From: Glycomyces luteolus
GTDB taxonomy: Bacteria > Actinomycetota > Actinomycetes > Mycobacteriales > Micromonosporaceae
DNA: 64,000 nt
Assembly: GCF_027622875.1 (NCBI RefSeq)
Contig: NZ_JAPZVP010000005.1
Span: 1 to 64,000, forward strand
Direction of reading: 5' to 3'
Under the pieces are notes generated by a model. The model saw only the letters and a program-made list of their open reading frames with translations. It had not been told where the DNA came from and ran no database searches. Below are positions 9,028-18,096 of this stretch, in pieces (the first letter of the stretch is position 1; each line of letters begins with the position of its first letter). Position numbers and translations under genes: made by a program.

Positions 9028-10029
9028 TCAGAGGAGTCCGTCGGCCAGAATCTCCTGGGCGCGGGCCTGCATGTCCTCGGCTCGCCGGTGGAACGAGTAG
9101 AACGCCTCCTCGTGGCCGCTGACGTACCTGATCAGGTACTCCCAGAAGACCTCGACCTGCACGTCCTCCAGGCCGGTCTCGGCGTGGCATGCGGCGTCGT
9201 CCCCGGCGGCGGCCAGCACCTCCTCGGCGAGCGCGGCCTCGGCCTCCTCGAGGGACATCGACTGCTCGATCTGCCAGGCGGCCTTGAGATCCCCGGACCG
9301 GCTGAACAGCGCGTCGCGCAGGTGCATCGGCTCCTCGAAGTCGTAGCCCCGCTCGTTCATGCAGTCGGACCAGGCCGCCCGGGCCTCGGCGACGCGGTCG
9401 TCCCGCTCCCAGTCGGTGCCGCCGCGCGCGCCCGCGAGCCCGGCGTGGTTGAGGTAGTCGGGGTAGGCGCCGTCGGCGAGCGCGTCCTCGGCCTCGCGCA
9501 TGCACCCGCCGCCGGCGCGCTCGGACTCGCCGACGTCGGGCAGCAGGACGATCTCGGCCTCCATGCCGGGCGAGCCGTAGTACGCCTCGTTGTAGGCGTC
9601 CCGGTCCGCTTGCGGCAGTTCGGAGAACGGGTCCGGCTCGGTGTGCACGTCCTCGCCGTCGTCGCCCTCGTACATGAGCGTGATGTTCGGGTTGTCGACC
9701 CGGAGGCCGTAGATCTCGCCGGGCGGCAGCGAGGGGTCGGGCGCGGAGTAGACCCAGGGGCCGAGCAGGTCGTCGAGGCCGGGGTCCGGCTCGTACTCGG
9801 CCGCGAGGGGGTGCACCGTGAAGCCGAGGTGCTCGACGCACAGCCGCGCGACCCGGTCGAGGGCCTGCTGGACCTGGTCGGCCGAGGCCATGTTGTCGGC
9901 GAGGACGGCTTCGGCGGTGGCGCGGTCGATCGGTTCGGGGGGCTCGGCGCAGGCGGCCAGCAGCGCCGCCGCGAGCAGGGCCGGGACGCCGAGAGCGGCC
10001 CGGCCCCGGAGACCCCGGAGGTCAGACAT
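9028..10029 (-). CDS. Hypothetical lipoprotein
   Basis: A 333-aa exported protein with a lipoprotein signal: basic N-terminus, hydrophobic core and lipobox LLAAC with Cys27. The mature part is acidic (pI low; repeated D/E) with four or so further Cys residues (LCVEHLGF, GCMREAEDALA, DCMNERGY, ACHAETG), which would suit an extracytoplasmic disulfide-bonded domain. I recognise no family. Its ATG overlaps the stop of the upstream secreted-protein gene by 8 nt (ATGTCTGA), so the two are translationally coupled. Confidence 0.75.
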   Translation of the reverse strand: MSDLRGLRGRAALGVPALLAAALLAACAEPPEPIDRATAEAVLADNMASADQVQQALDRVARLCVEHLGFTVHPLAAEYEPDPGLDDLLGPWVYSAPDPSLPPGEIYGLRVDNPNITLMYEGDDGEDVHTEPDPFSELPQADRDAYNEAYYGSPGMEAEIVLLPDVGESERAGGGCMREAEDALADGAYPDYLNHAGLAGARGGTDWERDDRVAEARAAWSDCMNERGYDFEEPMHLRDALFSRSGDLKAAWQIEQSMSLEEAEAALAEEVLAAAGDDAACHAETGLEDVQVEVFWEYLIRYVSGHEEAFYSFHRRAEDMQARAQEILADGLL

Positions 10030-10441
10030 AGGACATCTCGGTGTGGCAGCCTGAGCCGCAGCCCGAATGCCAGGACTTGTAGACGCCGTTGCGGTAGTAC
10101 CGCAGCGTCACCGGGTCGCCTACCGTCGCCTGGCTGGAGGACTGGTGCTTGCCGGTGCTGCCGCCGCCGCTGGAGTTCGCGTAGTAGACGTTGACCCACG
10201 CGTAGTGCGAGCTGCACGAGGTCAGGCGCGAGCGCCACCGGTTCGTCTCGCCGTAGTCGTCGCCGACCGTGGTCGAGACACCGGACCACCAGTCGTCGCA
10301 TGACATCGTGTAGGTGACGCCCCCGGCGCTCGCCGCGGACGGTATCGCGGCCATGCCGCCCGCCACGAGCACGGCCAGCGCGGTCGCCGCTCCGAGCCGG
10401 CGCAGCGCGAGGGTTAGAGTGGACCGAGGTCCCCTGTTCAT
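10022..10441 (-). CDS. Small secreted Cys-containing protein
   Basis: A 139-aa protein with a Sec signal peptide (MNRGPRSTLTLALRRLG, cleaved near SAASAGG). The mature domain is about 100 aa, rich in Tyr/Ser/Trp, with four cysteines (SCDDWW, TSCSSHY, GCGSGCHT). This suggests two disulfides. The ATG at 10441 follows GGAAGGAGTCCGA, a good ribosome-binding site; the frame is open 10 codons further up. It forms a two-gene unit with the downstream lipoprotein. Function unknown. Confidence 0.7.
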   Translation of the reverse strand: MNRGPRSTLTLALRRLGAATALAVLVAGGMAAIPSAASAGGVTYTMSCDDWWSGVSTTVGDDYGETNRWRSRLTSCSSHYAWVNVYYANSSGGGSTGKHQSSSQATVGDPVTLRYYRNGVYKSWHSGCGSGCHTEMSYV

Positions 10442-10733
10442 TCGGACTCCTTCCAGGGCAGGGTGATTCACGGCGCGCGGTCATCTCGGTTGGCGCCTGT
10501 GACCGCGCGCTGACAAGACGCTATCGGCACCCTCGGACGTCCACAAGGTGCAGTGGCGGATATGGCACACCGTCCCACAACGTGGACCATCCATCATGAA
10601 CCGGCACAACACGAGCGACCGGCGCCCCTCATGCGGCGCGCGGCCGCCGCCGGTGCGGGCAGCGGAGGTCGGCGCATGGACTGAGCTGCGCCGCAGGGGT
10701 TTTCGCGTCGCGACGGCGGGTGCGCGGCGGCTA

Positions 10734-10739
10734 TATCAT
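10734..10739 (+). promoter_or_regulatory. -10 box of a probable leaderless promoter
   Basis: TATCAT ends 6 nt before the GTG start of the Hsp70-like gene, the spacing expected when transcription starts at the start codon. No convincing -35 is visible. Confidence 0.5.
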
Positions 10740-10745
10740 CGGGCT

Positions 10746-13024
10746 GTGCACCCCTCCTCGTATCTGCTCAGTGTCGATCTGGGCACCTCGCATGCCGTCG
10801 CGGTGCTCAGGTGGCCCGACGGGCGGACGCGGCCGCTGCTGTTCGACGGGCAGCCGGTGCTGCCGGTCGGGGTGTACTGCGACGAGTCCGGTGAACTGCA
10901 CGTCGGACGGGACGCCGTCCGGCTCTCCGCGGTGTCTCCCGACCGGTTCGAGCCGAACCCGAAACGGCAAGTGGCGCAAGGGTCCGTGCTGCTCGCTGAC
11001 CGGGAGGTCGGCGTCGCCGCCATGTTCGCCGCCGCGCTGCGGCGCATCGCCGCGGTGTGCTCGCAGTCCACCGGCGTGCTGCCGGAGACCGTGCTGACCT
11101 GCCCTTCCTCGTGGAGCGGGCAGCGCCGGGAGGTGCTGGAGGAGGCCGCCGCCCAGGCCGGGTTCGGGCCGGTGCGGCTGGTCACCGAACCCGTTGCCGC
11201 CGCCCATTACTACCGGGGCGTGCTGGGTCGGGAGATCGGCGCCGAGGAGGCGCTGGCGGTCGTCGACTTCAGGGCGGGCACGGTCGATGTCGCGGTGCTC
11301 GCGGCGGATGACGGCGGGGGCCTCGCGATCGCGGCGGAGGGCGGCGTCGCCGACTTCGGCGGGGTCGACGTCGACGCCGCGATCGTCGACCACCTGCGCG
11401 CCATCACGATCGGCGGGCACCCGCAGGCCTGGGCGGCCATCGACGATCCGCGCACCGGCTCGCAGCGGCGCGGGCGGCTCCAGTTGTGGACCGACGTGCG
11501 CGAGACCAAGGAGATGCTGTCGCGGTTCACCGTCGCGCCGGTCGGCGTGCCGGCATCGAGGCCGGGCTGCACTTGACCCGGACCGAGCTGGACGCCATCA
11601 GCAGGCCGCTGCTCGAACCGGTGATCGACGAGGTCGTACGGGTCCGGGACGCGGCGGAGGCGGCCGGGCACCGGCTCGGCGCGGTGTTCCTCGTCGGCGG
11701 CGCCTCGCGGATGCCGCTGGCGGCCAACCTCATCCATCACGCGCTCGATGTCGCCCCGGTCGTGATCGAGCAGCCCGAACTGGCGGTGGCCGAGGGCGCG
11801 GCGGTCGCATCGGCGCCTGTCGGCGACGGGACTTCCCCTGCCGCCGTTGCGGAGCCTGAGTCCTCGGCGGCGACTGCCGCGGAGTACGCCCCCGTTCCGG
11901 TCGAGACGCCGCCGGCCGCGGCGGTCGAGCCCGCGACGGTTCCGCTGCCTCCACCGCCGCCGCGGTCCGTTCGGGGCAGGAAGCGCATCGCCGCCGTCGC
12001 GGCGGCCCTCCTGGCGCTCGCACTGGTCGGCGTGTCCGCGCTGTTCAACTGGGAGCCTTGGCAAGCCGGAGGCACCGGGGGCGGTGCACCGTACGCGGAG
12101 GCGCTGACCGGCACGGCCGACGCGGCCTGCCCCGAAGGGCTCGCGGCGCCCCTCGACGCGCCCGGCGCCCTGTACGGGCCGCATTTCACGTCGGCCCCGA
12201 CGTGCCTGACAATCCTTGCGCCCGAAGACGCCTCGGCGGCGGCCGACCTCCTCGGAGAGGTCCCGGCCCTGACGGGATCGCAACGGCTCGCGATCGTCCA
12301 CTTCACCACCGGCGACGCCAATCCGACGGACCAGTACACAGTGCACAGTGCGGTCACGTTCGGCGATCAGACCTGGGAACTCGACGGCGTCCCGGCCGCC
12401 GACGCGGTGTACGCGGCCGTGGTCGACGCTGACGCTCCGCTCCAGGTGGCCGTCACCGACGCCGAACGCACGCAGACGCTCGACCTCGCCACCGGCCAGG
12501 TCGCCGACCCGGTGGCCGCCTACTACCACGGCGAACTCGCCCAACGGGAATTCGTCGTCGAAGCCACCTTGTCGTTCGCGACCGTCGACGACTCGTGGTT
12601 CATGGACGGCGTGGTGTACCGGGACCACGTGGCCGTCTCCCGGTCGGTGTTCAGAGAGGACCTCGGCTGGCTCTGCGAACCGGACGAGGCGGTGCTCACC
12701 GCGGTCTTCGAGATCAGGACCTACTCCGCCGAGTACGACCAGGACTGGCCCTTCGACGCCGCCCAGGCCGTACGGGTGCAGGCCGGCGACCAGACCGTCC
12801 TCCCGCAGGTCACCGCCGAGGAAGTGACGAGGGCGGCAGGCGACCACGGCGACGACACGTGGGTGGCGGTCGGCGCGGTGTTCACGGTCCCGGCCGACCT
12901 CGCCGAGTTCGCGTTCGAGTTCGACCTGCAGGACAGCGCCTACGACCGCGGACTCGAAAAGTGGTTCCACGCCTCCGAGAGCCCCGTGGCCCAGTCCTAC
13001 GGCCTCGACTTCACCGCCGCGTGA
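10746..13024 (+). pseudogene. Membrane-anchored Hsp70-like protein, frameshifted near 11551
   Basis: The N-terminal part (10746-11576) is an Hsp70/actin-fold ATPase domain starting VHPSSYLLSVDLGTSHAVAV and including FEPNPKRQVAQG, TEPVAAAHYYRG and VRETKEMLSRF. It then hits a stop. The continuation (IEAGLHLTRTELD, FLVGGASRMPLAANL, then a Pro/Ala linker, a TM helix near 11990-12050 and a roughly 320-residue extracytoplasmic domain) lies in another frame, open to 13024. Adding one G in the GCCGG run at 11550-11553 restores one 759-aa frame, judged by alignment with the paralogue at 43909-46416. This is either a real mutation or a sequencing error. The ectodomain family is unrecognised. Confidence 0.8.
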
Positions 13025-13128
13025 ACCACCCCCGATCGCGGCCGCACCTCTGGTCGCCCCCGCCTGTGAGGAGGCGACGCCCGCCACACCTGTGGCTTGA
13101 CCGGGCGGCAGGGCAGTGGGCGAGGCGG

Positions 13129-13134
13129 CAGGAT
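13129..13134 (+). promoter_or_regulatory. Putative -10 box for leaderless gpmA
   Basis: CAGGAT ends exactly 6 nt before the gpmA ATG, and no Shine-Dalgarno lies in between. It is a weaker match to TANNNT than the other examples in this window. Confidence 0.35.
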
Positions 13135-13140
13135 AGGGGT

Positions 13141-13893
13141 ATGACCGCTACTCTCGTGCTGCTTCGCCACGGCGAAAGCGAATGGAACGCCAAGAACCTG
13201 TTCACCGGCTGGGTCGACGTGAAGCTGTCGGCGTCGGGCGAGGACGAGGCCCGCCGCGGCGGGCGGCTGCTCGCCGAGGCCGACCTCTTGCCGGACGTCG
13301 TGCACACCTCGCTGCTGCGCCGCGCCATCAACACCTCCGAGCTGGCGCTGGCCGAGGCCGGCCGCTCCTGGATCCCCGTCAAGCGCTCCTGGCGCCTGAA
13401 CGAGCGCCACTACGGTGCGCTGCAGGGCAAGGACAAGGCCGCGACGCTCGCCGAGTACGGCGAGGAGCAGTTCATGACCTGGCGCCGCTCGTACGACGTG
13501 CCGCCGCCCGCGATCGAGGCCGGCTCCGAGTTCTCCCAGGACGGCGACGCCCGCTACGCCGACCTGGCCCCCGAGATCCTCCCGGCCACCGAGTGCCTCA
13601 AGGACGTCCTCGAGCGGATGCTCCCCTACTGGTACGACGGCATCGTCCCCGACCTCAAGGCCGGGAAGACCGTGCTGGTCGCGGCGCACGGCAACTCGCT
13701 GCGCGCGCTCGTGAAGCACCTCGACGGCATGTCCGACGAGGCCGTCGTCAAGCTGAACATCCCCACCGGGATGCCGCTGCGCTACGAACTGGACGAGTCC
13801 ACGCTCAAGCCCACGGTGACCGGCGGCGAGTACCTCGACCCGGAGGCCGCCGCCGAAGCCGCCGCCGCGGTGGCCGCGCAGGGGAAGAAATAG
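13141..13893 (+). CDS. gpmA: 2,3-bisphosphoglycerate-dependent phosphoglycerate mutase
   Basis: Glycolytic/gluconeogenic enzyme interconverting 3- and 2-phosphoglycerate (250 aa, normal length). The phospho-His motif LRHGESEWN is at the N-terminus (His10), followed by [12 protein letters not shown], the [11 protein letters not shown] and [13 protein letters not shown] substrate loops, and the second catalytic His in [11 protein letters not shown]. The C-terminus ends in an Ala-rich tail. It sits directly before senX3-regX3, as in mycobacteria. A strong hairpin (13931-13965) ends its transcript. Confidence 0.95.
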   Translation: MTATLVLLRHGESEWNAKNLFTGWVDVKLSASGEDEARRGGRLLAEADLLPDVVHTSLLRRAINTSELALAEAGRSWIPVKRSWRLNERHYGALQGKDKAATLAEYGEEQFMTWRRSYDVPPPAIEAGSEFSQDGDARYADLAPEILPATECLKDVLERMLPYWYDGIVPDLKAGKTVLVAAHGNSLRALVKHLDGMSDEAVVKLNIPTGMPLRYELDESTLKPTVTGGEYLDPEAAAEAAAAVAAQGKK

Positions 13894-13930
13894 CCTGAAT
13901 GCGCACTCTGGGTTAACAGAGGGTGACATG

Positions 13931-13965
13931 CGAAACAGCCCGGCGTTCGACGCCGGGCTGTTTCG
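13931..13965 (+). terminator. Strong hairpin terminator of gpmA
   Basis: A 15-bp perfect stem (cgaaacagcccggcg and its complement) with a 5-nt loop, ending in TTTCG. It lies inside an upstream extension of the senX3 frame, which argues that the extension is not translated. Confidence 0.8.
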
Positions 13966-13969
13966 CGCT

Positions 13970-13975
13970 TACGCT
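13970..13975 (+). promoter_or_regulatory. -10 box for leaderless senX3
   Basis: TACGCT, immediately after the gpmA terminator and ending 6 nt before the GTG at 13982. No Shine-Dalgarno sequence is present. Confidence 0.5.
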
Positions 13976-13981
13976 GGGGTC

Positions 13982-15226
13982 GTGGCCCACAACGATTCGC
14001 CGCCGCTCGAGGGCCTGCGCAAGAGCGCAGGTCGCGTCCTCACCGGCCTGGCCGCGGGAGCCGCTTTCGGCGCCGCCGCCGCAGCGCTCCTGCGCACCCG
14101 GCACCGCGGCACGCCCCGCCCCGAAGTCCGCACCGCCCCCGTCGCCGACTCCCGCCCGTGGGAGGCCGCGACCGACCTGCTGCGCACCGGCGTGTGCCTG
14201 GTCGACGACCACAACCGCGTCCTCTACACCAACCGGGCCGCCCGCGACCTGGGCCTGGTGGACGACCACGAGATCATCTCGCTCACGCTGCGGGCGCTGC
14301 TCGCGCAGGCCCGCCGGTCCGGCCGCTACCGGGACGCCGAGATCGAAGTCCCAAAGCAGGTCATGGGCGAGCCGAGCGCTGTGAGCGTGCGCATCACGCC
14401 GCTGCCCGACGGCGTGTCCGTGGCCGAGTTCCAGGACATCTCCGAACTGCACCGCGTCGAGCGGGTGCGCCGCGACTTCGTGGCGAACATCAGCCACGAG
14501 CTGAAGACCCCGGTCGGCGCCATGCAGATCCTCGCCGAGGCGCTCAAGGACGCCGCGGAGGACCCCGACGCGTCGGCGCGGTTCGCCGCCCGCATCCAGT
14601 CCGAGTCGAAGCGCATGAACCACTTGGTCACCGACCTCCTGGAGCTCTCGCGGCTGCAGGGCGCGGAGAAGCTGCCCGACCCCGAGCCCGTCGAGGTCGA
14701 CCGGATCATCGCCGAGGCCTTCGACCAGACCCGCATCGCCGCCGAGGAGAAGGGCATCGAGCTCACCTACTCGGGCGTGCGCGGCGCGGAAGTGCTCGGT
14801 TCGGAGTCCCAGCTGGTGACCGCCGTGAAGAACCTCGTGGGCAACGCCATCTCCTATTCACCTGAGGACACGTCAGTCGAGGTCTCGACCTCGATCGCCT
14901 CCCCGACAGGGCATCTGGCGGGGGTCCAGATGGTGTGCATCGCCGTGCGCGACCAGGGGATCGGCATTCCCGCCGAGGAACTCGACCGCATCTTCGAGCG
15001 GTTCTACCGGGTGGACGCGGCGCGTTCGCGCTCGACCGGCGGCACCGGCCTCGGCCTGGCGATCGTCAAGCATGTCGCGGTCAATCACGGGGGTAGGGTC
15101 GAAGTGTCCAGTATGCCTGAAGCTGGATCAGTGTTTACCTTGATGTTGCCTGCTCGTTCCCTTCCGTCCGACGCCACGGCACCGGAATCGGATGCAATCG
15201 GAACAACCCAGCAAGCCGGCCTGTAG
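13982..15226 (+). CDS. senX3: Sensor histidine kinase SenX3
   Basis: Phosphate-responsive membrane kinase partner of RegX3 (414 aa). One N-terminal hydrophobic segment (LTGLAAGAAFGAAAAALL) is followed by a PAS-like sensor (LRTGVCLVDDHNRVLYTNRA) and a HisKA domain with the phospho-acceptor His in FVANISHELKTPVG. The HATPase domain shows the N box (KNLVGNAISYSPE), G1 (RDQGIGIP), F (RIFERFYR) and G2 (GGTGLGLAIVKH). The GTG at 13982 is chosen because a terminator and a -10 box occupy the upstream part of the open frame. regX3 follows after 12 nt. Confidence 0.93.
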   Translation: MAHNDSPPLEGLRKSAGRVLTGLAAGAAFGAAAAALLRTRHRGTPRPEVRTAPVADSRPWEAATDLLRTGVCLVDDHNRVLYTNRAARDLGLVDDHEIISLTLRALLAQARRSGRYRDAEIEVPKQVMGEPSAVSVRITPLPDGVSVAEFQDISELHRVERVRRDFVANISHELKTPVGAMQILAEALKDAAEDPDASARFAARIQSESKRMNHLVTDLLELSRLQGAEKLPDPEPVEVDRIIAEAFDQTRIAAEEKGIELTYSGVRGAEVLGSESQLVTAVKNLVGNAISYSPEDTSVEVSTSIASPTGHLAGVQMVCIAVRDQGIGIPAEELDRIFERFYRVDAARSRSTGGTGLGLAIVKHVAVNHGGRVEVSSMPEAGSVFTLMLPARSLPSDATAPESDAIGTTQQAGL

Positions 15227-15238
15227 AAAGGTTCACTC

Positions 15239-15925
15239 GTGACCCGCGTGCTCGTAGTTGAAGACGAGGAATCGTTCTCCGATGCCCTCTCCTACATGCT
15301 CCGCAAGGAGGGCTTCGAGGTGGCGGTCGCCGCCGACGGCGACGCCGCCATCAAGGAGTACGAGCGCGCCGGTGCCGACGTCGTCCTGCTCGACCTGATG
15401 CTGCCGGAGAAGTCCGGCACCGAGGTCTGCCGCGAGCTGCGGGCGAACTCGAACGTGCCGATCATCATGGTCACCGCCCGCGACTCCGAAGTGGACAAGG
15501 TGGTGGGACTGGAGCTGGGCGCGGACGACTACATCACCAAGCCCTACTCCTCCCGCGAGCTGGTGGCCCGCATCCGCGCGGTGCTGCGCCGCTCGGCCGA
15601 GCCCGACGACCCGATCGTCACCGTGCTGGAGGCCGGGCCGGTGCGCATGGACGTCGACCGCCACACCGTCACGGTGAACAGCGCCGACGTGCAGCTGCCG
15701 CTCAAGGAGTTCGAGCTGCTGGAGATGCTGCTGCGCAACGCCGGGCGCGTGCTCACCCGCGGCCAGCTCATCGACCGCGTCTGGGGCGCGAACTACGTGG
15801 GCGACACCAAGACCCTCGACGTGCACGTCAAGCGGCTGCGCTCCAAGATCGAGCCCGAGCCGGGCAAGCCCCGCCACCTCGTGACGGTGCGCGGACTCGG
15901 CTACAAGTTCGACCCGCACGCCTAG
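15239..15925 (+). CDS. regX3: Response regulator RegX3 (OmpR/PhoB family)
   Basis: DNA-binding regulator of the phosphate-starvation response (228 aa). The receiver domain has the acidic pocket (VVEDEE), phospho-Asp in VVLLDLMLPEKSGTE, and the conserved Thr/Lys (VTARDS, YITKPYSSRELVAR). The C-terminal winged helix is typical (LPLKEFELLEMLL, RGQLIDRVWGAN, LDVHVKRLRSKIE, VRGLGYKFD). It has a GTG start with GAAAGG 7 nt upstream. It is co-transcribed with senX3. A short GACGGC/GCCGTC hairpin follows at about 15933-15951. Confidence 0.95.
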   Translation: MTRVLVVEDEESFSDALSYMLRKEGFEVAVAADGDAAIKEYERAGADVVLLDLMLPEKSGTEVCRELRANSNVPIIMVTARDSEVDKVVGLELGADDYITKPYSSRELVARIRAVLRRSAEPDDPIVTVLEAGPVRMDVDRHTVTVNSADVQLPLKEFELLEMLLRNAGRVLTRGQLIDRVWGANYVGDTKTLDVHVKRLRSKIEPEPGKPRHLVTVRGLGYKFDPHA

Positions 15926-15992
15926 CGCGCCCGACGGCCCCAGGCGCCGTCCACCTGCCGTTCACCCTGAATACAACGCTTGCCGGACCGGA

Positions 15993-15998
15993 TAGGCT
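15993..15998 (+). promoter_or_regulatory. -10 box for leaderless aldo/keto reductase gene
   Basis: TAGGCT, followed by 6 nt and the GTG start at 16005. There is no Shine-Dalgarno in between. Confidence 0.5.
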
Positions 15999-16004
15999 GC
16001 ACTC

Positions 16005-17000
<996 letters not shown>

Positions 17001-17009
17001 AACTACCGC

Positions 17010-17051
17010 GACCGGGCCGCCACCCTGGGGTTCGAAGGGTGGCCCCGGTCG
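17010..17051. terminator. Imperfect hairpin between convergent genes
   Basis: CGACCGGG...CCACCCT pairs imperfectly with AGGGTGG...CCCGGTCG around TTCGA. It is placed to terminate both the reductase and hsp20 transcripts. Confidence 0.55.
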
Positions 17052-17060
17052 TCCACGCGC

Positions 17061-17513
17061 CTACTTGATCGCGATCTTCTTCTGCCCCGCGGACTCCTTC
17101 TTCGGAACCGAGATGCACAGCACCCCGTCCTTGAGCTCGGCGCTCGACTTGCCCGCGTCCACCGTGTGCGGCAGGCGCACCGTGTACTCGAACTGGCCGC
17201 TCCGCCGGCTCGAGCGGCGAACGTCGTTGCCCTCGTGGTGGTCCTCGCTGCGGTACTTGCCGCTCACCGAGAGCTCCTGGCCCTCGATGTCGATCGAGAG
17301 GTCCTCCCGCATGACACCGGGCGCCTCGATGTCGATGTGGTACTCCTTGTCGTTCTCCGACATGTCCACCAGCGGTGTCCACGTCTGATCGCCCATGTCC
17401 CCGGCCGGGAAGTACGGGCCCATCATCCGGTTCATGTACCCGGCGAAGTCATCGAGAACGGACATCGGGTCGGAGCGCTCGATAGCGCCCCTGCGCATGG
17501 GTAGCCTGGCCAT
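17061..17513 (-). CDS. Hsp20/alpha-crystallin small heat-shock protein
   Basis: ATP-independent holdase chaperone (150 aa). The alpha-crystallin domain spans about residues 45-140 (WTPLVDMSENDKEYHIDIEA, FEYTVRLPHTVDAGKSSAEL, DGVLCISVPKKE), with a C-terminal KKIAIK tail instead of a canonical IxI motif. The ATG at 17513 is preferred to a TTG four codons upstream because GGAGG lies 5 nt before it. I see no HspR (HAIR) or DosR box upstream, so regulation is unclear. Confidence 0.9.
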   Translation of the reverse strand: MARLPMRRGAIERSDPMSVLDDFAGYMNRMMGPYFPAGDMGDQTWTPLVDMSENDKEYHIDIEAPGVMREDLSIDIEGQELSVSGKYRSEDHHEGNDVRRSSRRSGQFEYTVRLPHTVDAGKSSAELKDGVLCISVPKKESAGQKKIAIK

Positions 17514-17664
17514 CTCATCCTCCAATCACCCGGCGGCCGCTTGCCGCCGGACGAGAGGATGCCCCCTCTGATGCGGCCTAATCGGCCGCCGGAGGGGCGA
17601 CACCCGCGCCGATCGGTGGGACGCTTGATGGAGCAACCGGCCCTGCAACGACGAGGAAGTCATC

Positions 17665-18096
17665 ATGGCCCCGCTGATCTCGACGATCGACATCGACCGG
17701 CCCCCCGACGTCGTGTTCGCCTACGCCACCGATCCGACCCGTTTCGCCGAGTGGCAGCGCGACGTCGTCCGCGTCCAGGTCCTCGACGACGAGGAGTTCG
17801 TGACGGTCCGCCGCTTCGTGGGCGCCGAGCGCACCACGCTCCAGCGGATCACCACCAGCGACCCGCCGCGGCACTGGGCCGCCGAAGGCGTCGAGGGAGC
17901 CGTCCGGCCCCACGCCACCGTCACCGTCTCGCCGCGCGACGACGGCGCGCACTCGAGGGTCGTGTTCACCCTCGACTTCGAGAGCCACGGCATGGGCGCC
18001 GCGCTCCTCCCGATGGTGCGCCGCGCCGCCGAGAAGGGCGCGCCCGTGAGCCACCGGCACCTCAAGGAGATCCTGGAACGCGGCTCAGCGGAATGA
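17665..18096 (+). CDS. SRPBCC-fold (polyketide cyclase/START-like) protein
   Basis: A 143-aa single-domain protein starting MAPLISTIDIDRPPDVVFAY, the usual N-terminal strand and WQRDVVRV helix of the SRPBCC lipid- or ligand-binding fold. It ends with the long C-terminal helix (KGAPVSHRHLKEILERG). GACGAGGAAG precedes the ATG. Its last 12 bases overlap the end of the convergent reductase gene. The ligand is unknown. Confidence 0.8.
   Translation: MAPLISTIDIDRPPDVVFAYATDPTRFAEWQRDVVRVQVLDDEEFVTVRRFVGAERTTLQRITTSDPPRHWAAEGVEGAVRPHATVTVSPRDDGAHSRVVFTLDFESHGMGAALLPMVRRAAEKGAPVSHRHLKEILERGSAE

Noticed and set aside
17514-17664. Possible DosR or HspR box upstream of hsp20
   Set aside because: Only an isolated GGGAC half-site on the far side was found. 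No palindromic partner or HAIR motif is present.
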